Source: Vandiemenella viatica (Eukaryota; Arthropoda; Insecta; Orthoptera; Morabidae). Taken from it: a stretch of DNA of 64,000 nucleotides. Shown piece after piece: positions 58,740 through 64,000 of the stretch (the stretch's first letter is position 1; each line of letters begins with the position of its first letter). The notes beneath the pieces were generated by a model. It was given only the letters and a program-made list of their open reading frames with translations, ran no database searches and was not told the DNA's origin. The position numbers and the translations under genes were made by a program. Location of the stretch: assembly GCA_031002005.1 (NCBI GenBank), contig JARYHS010008074.1, positions 347,286,932-347,350,931 of the forward strand. The letters run 5' to 3'.

Positions 58740-59405
58740 AAAAAGCCTTAAAAAAATAAAAATAAAAATAAAAAGTAAAAATAACTTTATTCTTTGCTTA
58801 GAAGAAAGTAAATCTAAATGGAAAATATTTTACAATACTGTTAATGAAATTTTTGTAATAATCAGTTATTTGTTGAATCGGTGCCAGCTGTTACATCGCG
58901 AAGAACCAATCACTGTTTGAGGCGACACTGGTAGTATGAACGAAAATTCTATATTTTTTATAGCATGTAGTGTGGTGGATACTGTTTTTGTTGGAGACAT
59001 TTTAGGGGGGGAAAAAAATAGACGGTATTTTAATCCATGGCTCGACCTTGTTGGTGGTCAAGGCATATCTCGGTCTGGTGCTACATTATCAGTTGGTAGG
59101 CTGCATCATGTGGTAAACAATTTACAGTTAATATAATATTTAGTGGTTCTAATGTCTGTCTTCATTAAATTAACAAATTCTGTGTTCCATTCGTTGAAAC
59201 ATATTTCTCGTATTAATTGTAGGTAAGTAGTAAGATGATTTTTATGTATTACTCTTACTCCTTATCGTTGTCATTTTTTCCTTGCTTTTACTGGCATCGA
59301 CTCTAAAAAGAACTGAATAATGTAACAATTTCAATAAAGTAACGCAAAATATTGTCATTTAGATTTATTTTCTCATAAGCAAGGTCTGAGTTGTTGTTGC
59401 AGTTT

Positions 59406-59438
<33 letters not shown>

Positions 59439-59530
59439 AGCAGGTTTTATTTTTTAAATATTTTGATATTAAAATTTCATTGGTACTATAGTTTGTTATA
59501 TGTATTTTAAATATTGGGCAGTGGTTCTCT
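58740..59530. mobile_element. Palindromic element, copy B
   Basis: Shares with copy A (35833-36603) CTTTGCTTAGAAGAAAGTAAA, GGTGCCAGCTGT, GTTGGTAGGCTGCATCATG and, inverted at the right, the TTTAGATTTA..TTCTCATAAGCAAGG block. The similarity continues past the palindrome (GTACTATAGTTTG, GTATTTTAAATAT). More decayed than copy A. A T run at 59408-59433 matches the position of the A run in copy A, inverted. Confidence 0.7.
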
Positions 59531-59639
59531 CTTTGCGAACTTACAATAAAAAGCGACAATGCAATGACATTGAGTTCATTGACCTCTTGAATAGCTAGCG
59601 GATTGGTGAATTAATAATGACTCGCTGGTGTTATTATGT

Positions 59640-60300
59640 AAGCGTCGAGACGTTATCAGGTGATTTTGCTGATGGTGCTGCTTTACCTATTTTCCTCATC
59701 ATTAGACAAGTTAACGTATAATGAAAAAAATGCCTCGAAAAATGTTAAGGCGAACGGTCTATACACAATAACTGCTGTGGACGTGTCTCGAGAAGCAGTC
59801 ACTTATGGTATGAAGCCTCCATACAATGTTACTCCAAGCAACTTTAATAACTGTGAACGTTTCTTTTCAACAATTAAGTTGGGTGCTGAATCTCGAGTTT
59901 TGCTCGAGCGTAATATTTCCGTATCCGACGGGCTCGTGAATGGCGCAATGGGCATTGTAAAAAATAAATAAAAAAAATTACATGGTCTGCCCTAAGAAGC
60001 GATAAAATAAAAGAAGAGGAGTACCTGAAGCTATACTGAGAAAATTTGATGTCTCCACTATTGGTCTTAGAATGGAAGACAATAATGGTTGCACAGCGAT
60101 TTCAAGTGCAAAGGGAATATAGAAGTGTGACGCGCAGAATGCTACCAATAATCTTAATATAGGCTATAACTGTACATAAATTACAGGACACAGTCCACGA
60201 TAAGGCAGTGAATTTTGTGCAAAAAGAATTTTGCAGAAGGACAGATTTATGTGGCACTCAGTCGCGTAAAAACTTTGTAAGACATTGCTTTGTCTGATTT
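59640..60300 (+). pseudogene. Pif1-type helicase C-terminal remnant (Helitron-like)
   Basis: The frame at 59660-59971 contains NVKANGLYTITAVDVSREAV, LGAESRVLLERNISVSDGL and VNGAMGIV. These match the C-terminal RecA domain of Pif1-like helicases of Helitrons (LGA.VMLLRNI.VSDGLVNG..G.V). After frameshifts, MLPIIL, ITVHKLQ (motif V), KAVNFVQKEF and, in another frame, QIYVALSRV (motif VI) follow near 60145-60275. The order and spacing are right, but the gene is dead. It differs in sequence type from the Helitron remnant at 39.1-39.6 kb, which has NKSEGQT, so two lineages are present. Confidence 0.8.
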
Positions 60301-60309
60301 GGATTAAAA

Positions 60310-60535
60310 TAAATTATTAAATAGTTCATATGTTGAAAGTTCTCACAGAAATGACAAAGTTGCGTCATGAATCCAACAACTAGTTTTTTTTATTATTTAT
60401 TTGTTCGCGGGTTTACATTCCAAGACCGACTGATGATAAAGATGCGGCGCGAAGGGCTGGTTTGAGCTGATCTTAACAAACTACGATTAAATTGTGACCT
60501 AATTCCAAGTCGGCTAAATCTTATCTTATATCTTA
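60310..60535. other. No gene seen
   Basis: Spacer with a short TTATCTTATATCTTATATC run at 60520-60540. Confidence 0.35.
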
Positions 60536-60539
60536 TATC

Positions 60540-60790
60540 TTTAAACGAGCAATTCTTGTATATATATATTTCGGATCTCGGAAACGGCTATGACGATTTG
60601 GATTAAATTTGATATTTAGATAACGTTTTGACTTTTAAGATTACCTAAATAGTTGTCTCCCCTACAAAACGGCGAGTTTACAAAATACGAACGATTTTTT
60701 CACTAGGTATCTCGAAAACCGGCACTAGCGCCATCTCGTAGACAATTCAGGTACCAGAAAGCCTACAAATAATTTCTTTAATTTCAAAGA
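60540..60790 (+). repeat. Interspersed repeat R1, copy c
   Basis: ACGAGCAATTCTTGTATATA, CGGATCTCGGAAACGGCTA, TAGTTGTCTCCCCT and GCGCCATCTCGTAGAC appear in the reverse order and strand of the copy at 10885-11130. Confidence 0.75.
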
Positions 60791-60821
60791 ATATTTAAAC
60801 GATCAGTTCTTTTCTACTAGC

Positions 60822-61075
60822 TGACCCGTGGAAATATTAGAACTGCAAGTTTAATTGTAAAACATTTAAAATGGAAGATAATTTATCATTGGGTTAGTCA
60901 GAGGTGATACTTTATAGAAACTTCTTTGAAAATAATATTACCAGTACCAGTTATAAAGTAATGATGTTTACTTTTGGACCTTAAAAAGTGATTATTAGTT
61001 TGTCATTAAACACTACCACGCGAGGTATGAGTATAGTTTTATCGGAGTGAATGAATTTAGCACATTTACACCGTA
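60822..61075 (+). repeat. AGCTGACCCG-headed repeat
   Basis: Starts CTAGCTGACCCGTGGAAATA and contains ATAGTTTTATCGGAGTGAAT, found inverted at 10290-10320. This is the same kind of head as at 30095. Confidence 0.6.
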
Positions 61076-61119
61076 TAGATATAGCAGTTATGATGGATTT
61101 TTTTTATGGTCCAGGCCCG

Positions 61120-61400
61120 ATCTAATCCTAACCTCTTCACTTGAGTTATCAGAAAAATAAATTCTTTAGTTTCGATTTGTCTGGACGAGTTTCATACGAA
61201 TTCATCATCAAACTTGGCTATGATGAAATTTATCTTCTGGTTCAGGTCGTATTTAAACCAACCACGTCAATTTTGAGATACGATATCTAGAGAAATAAGC
61301 GAGAAATAAAAAAATATATTTTTTACTTTCAATTTTTCTTGTCAAGTGACATGAGAATCCATCATCAAGGGTTATCATAGAATCCCCTGAATTAACACAA
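61120..61400 (+). repeat. Two-unit tandem repeat related to 46970-47400
   Basis: ATACGATATCTAGAGAAATAAGC, CATCATCAA and the end ATAGAATCCCCT parallel the units and the TAGAGTCCCCT end at 46970-47400. Confidence 0.6.
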
Positions 61401-61499
61401 ATCTCCATCTTCTTATACAAAACATGCTTTGTATAAGAAAACGGAGATGCACAGCTGCATACCATATTAAAAAATGTAAATAGTAAGCAACTATCAGCT

Positions 61500-62310
61500 A
61501 TAAAAATATCTCATGTTCATAATTACGTAATAATAGGATGAAAATGTATATAAAACTGTGTATAAAAAACGTAACACAGATTCGTCGCCGATGATGCCTC
61601 GATGAGTGGTGAAACCCGTTCGACGCAACAATAAATAAATTAAACAGTTGCGTTGGCGTTATCTTTCAACTGGTAATTAATTATCTAAGCAACTGCGGAA
61701 ACATGGCCTACAACAACATTACAACTAGAAGTATCAACTAAATTTATCGCTACTTACAAAACTGCTCACGTACACTTTGACTATTAAACTTTCAAGAGAA
61801 GAATTTGAATAAAAAAGTGTTAGATACATGAAGCCAGAAATGTACTGGAAGATCATCTTTTTTGTGGCCTCTGACATTTCCAGTGTATAATGATTTTAAT
61901 TTCAAGCAGACTAGCTTCCTCCTAATTATTTTGGGTTACTTTATTAAATAGTTCCCATGCATTGCTAAAAAGACTAAAATGTGAATTATGTATCAAATGT
62001 GTATTAGTTATGAGAAGCTATGCCTGTTTAGAGTGACAAATCACTAATAGGCACTAATAATTCCGCATAGATTCAATAAATATGAGAAATTGTGTTTACA
62101 TTAAAGTTTATACATTAATTTATTGTGATGAAAATAAGTGTTTTAAAAGTTTTCATTTGAGAGGTAACAAATAGCCTGGGAAACTCATAAGATTTAAGAG
62201 GGCTGGTTTTACTCTCAATGATTCTGGATCTGAAAGGGGCTATTCAAAGGACAGTGTTCTGTAGGTTTTTTGTCAGTACCAGTACTCTGTTCAGTGACTG
62301 AATTAAAAAA
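61500..62310. other. No gene seen
   Basis: AT-rich sequence without recognisable frames or repeats. Confidence 0.45.
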
Positions 62311-62319
62311 AAAATATAG

Positions 62320-62350
62320 TTAGATAGATAGATAGATAGATAGATAGATA
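62320..62350 (+). repeat. GATA/TATC microsatellite
   Basis: About seven TAGA repeats. It lies about 600 bp beyond the stop of the minus-strand LINE, where CR1/L2-type elements end in short tandem repeats, so it may be that element's 3' tail. Confidence 0.8.
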
Positions 62351-62359
62351 TGTTCACTT

Positions 62360-62800
62360 TGATCCCATGTGAGAATAATCTCGGGGATGTGGAACAGTAC
62401 ATACACTTATTAGTAATGTCAATATTACTATATAATTGATAATATTATTATATATTGACAACAAGTTAGCAACAACCCATTAGTATAACCAATATCTCCT
62501 GTAATCTACAAATACAATCCCGAGTTAATTAATACTTATTATGTGGAACAGTGTATACACTTGTTACCAGCATCTAATAAACAGTTATTTTCTTACCAAC
62601 CAGTTACCATGTAAGGTTTCACTGTAATTTGTGACTACATATTATATTATGTTAGTTGCTATTTATGTGGAACAGTACACACACCTATTAGCAATATCAA
62701 TTATATTACCAACAACTCATAAGCAGTCAATTACTTAAAAACCTGTTAATATGGTAATTTTTCACAGCAGTTTTTGAGTGCATGCTATCCCATGTTAGTT
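62360..62800 (-). repeat. Tandem units in the LINE 3' region
   Basis: TATGTGGAACAGT followed by AC/GTACACAC recurs near 62389, 62541 and 62663, each followed by TTAGCAAT/ACCAGC-like sequence. Probably the repetitive 3' untranslated region of the LINE that ends at 62941. Confidence 0.6.
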
Positions 62801-62940
62801 ACTATATATAAGTGAAATTTTGTAAACAGTGTAATTAGTTCATTTGTCAAGTTTCAACAGAAAGAAAAACCATATATCATTTTAGTAATTGTGGATAATT
62901 TTGTCACCTTCCCCTTCCATACACCATATATACTATTTTA

Positions 62941-64000
62941 TCAGTCATTCTTAGTTACCAAATTCCAAGAAGAAAATTCTTTTACAGAGTAAAATGGGTT
63001 CTGAAGCAGAAACTCTTTCAGTTTGGACTTAAAGTAGTTGGGTTTTTGTAGATAACATTTAATTTCTGTTGGTAATACATTGAATAAGGAAGCTCCAGTA
63101 AATGTTAGCCCTTTCTGAACAATTGACAGTGATTTGTAATCCTTGTGAATATTATATTTATTCCTAGTATTATGGCTATGTATGTCAGCATTAAGATTGA
63201 AGTGTTCAGGATTTTCTACTACAAATGATAATACAGAGTATACATACTGTGCTGGCATTGTTAGAACACCCAGGTTTTTAAATAGATTTCTGCATGGTGT
63301 CTGTGGGTTTGCTCCACAAATAGTTCTTATAGCACGCTTTTGCAATTTAAATACCCTCTGTGCTTGTGACGAGTTTCCCCAGAATGAGATGCCATAAGTG
63401 AGCAGGGAATGAAAATATGCAAAATATACTAACTTTCTGGTTTCTATATTAGCTATTCTAGATATTACCCTCAGTGAAAATGTTGCAGAATTCAGTTTTT
63501 TAAGAAGTTGTTGAATATGCTGTTTCCAGTTCAATTTGTTATCTATATATACACCCAGGAATTTTGTGAAACTGCTTTCATCGATTGCTTTTCCTTCTGA
63601 TAATACATTATAGCTGTCCTTTGTTTTATTTTTTGTAATAAACTGAAGTAACTGTGTCTTTTCTACATTAAGTATTAGTTTGTTGGCATTAAACCACCTG
63701 TTAATTTTCTTTATAACTTCATTTGATGTGTTTTCGAGGTTTTGTGCTGATGGGTCTTTCAAGGATATGCTAGTATCATCTGCAAAGAGCACCATGTGTT
63801 CATTATCACCTAGTATATGTGGGAGATCATTTATATAGATTAAGAACAGCAGAGGACCAAGAATTGAACCCTGAGGCACACCACATTTAACTATACCCCA
63901 TTCTGAGTTTATAACATCTCCTGTATTAACATCTTTCAGTGATACACATTGCTTTCTATTTTCCAGGTATGATTTAAACCAATGATCCTTAGCAAGATCA
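62941..64000 (-). CDS. CR1/L2-like LINE reverse transcriptase, C-terminal half, intact frame
   Basis: One uninterrupted minus-strand frame runs from the window edge to a stop at 62941. It begins in the fingers/palm (HWFKSYLENRKQCV), then CGVPQGSILGPLLFLIYIND (motif B), MVLFADDTSI (catalytic FADD), FNANKLILNVEKTQ (motif D) and FTKFLGVYIDNKLNWKQHI (motif E, primer grip). The C-terminal part has YGISFWGNS, LQKRAIRTICG, NTRNKYNIH, LFNVLPTEIK and FYSVKEFS. A real start codon lies outside the window; the GTG near 63879 is the Val of VPQGS, not a start. No stop or shift is seen, so this copy is young. It belongs to the same family as the remnant at 48040-50130. Confidence 0.9.
   Translation of the reverse strand, partial: DLAKDHWFKSYLENRKQCVSLKDVNTGDVINSEWGIVKCGVPQGSILGPLLFLIYINDLPHILGDNEHMVLFADDTSISLKDPSAQNLENTSNEVIKKINRWFNANKLILNVEKTQLLQFITKNKTKDSYNVLSEGKAIDESSFTKFLGVYIDNKLNWKQHIQQLLKKLNSATFSLRVISRIANIETRKLVYFAYFHSLLTYGISFWGNSSQAQRVFKLQKRAIRTICGANPQTPCRNLFKNLGVLTMPAQYVYSVLSFVVENPEHFNLNADIHSHNTRNKYNIHKDYKSLSIVQKGLTFTGASLFNVLPTEIKCYLQKPNYFKSKLKEFLLQNPFYSVKEFSSWNLVTKND

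Overview
This looks like a stretch of a large, transposon-filled insect genome. The evidence is spliced exons with consensus GT/AG junctions, a 24 kb intron, LINEs of several clades, Penelope-like and Helitron remnants, hAT, Tc1/mariner and PIF/Harbinger elements, and a tRNA-type SINE. A polyneopteran such as a stick insect or locust is my best guess, from genome style only. Nothing is bacterial: no operons, Shine-Dalgarno sites or CRISPR were seen.

The only host gene that can be named with confidence is DDX46 (Prp5, a DEAD-box splicing helicase) on the minus strand. Three exons are visible: 42258-42374 (Walker A, motif I), 17642-17842 (motifs Ia, GG, Ib) and 17186-17268 (motif II, DEAD). Their phases join exactly. 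They are separated by a 24,415 bp intron and a 373 bp intron. The next exon downstream is not seen, so positions 1-17185 are probably the following intron. Exons 5' of motif I lie in the assembly gap or beyond the right edge. A second host-like signal is a THAP zinc-finger first exon on the plus strand (46285-46355), preceded by an NRF-1-type palindrome.

Layout: 1-3.6 kb holds a gag-only LTR element. At 5.3-7.2 kb and 14.6-16.9 kb lie two oppositely oriented copies of an element made mostly of ~170 bp tandem units. Between them are a Tc1-like pseudogene split by a 378 bp foldback insertion and an LTR-like insertion in a tandem repeat. The large DDX46 intron (17.8-42.3 kb) holds a degraded LINE, a tandem array broken by a SINE-like insertion, a hAT element and a PIF/Harbinger element with clean target duplications, a SINE, a 722 bp higher-order repeat array, a Penelope-like element, a hAT MITE, a palindromic element, an older array of the same monomer family and a Helitron helicase remnant. 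To the right of the exon are a mariner remnant, a 1,000-N gap, a frameshifted Jockey LINE, two CR1/L2-like LINEs, a hAT transposase pseudogene, an RTE-like LINE interrupted by a MITE and by an uncommon DNA transposon with ~430 bp inverted repeats (55616-58456), and a Pif1-like helicase remnant.

Almost all coding capacity is broken mobile-element sequence. The DDX46 exons are intact. The gag-like frame and the right-edge LINE are the longest uninterrupted element frames.
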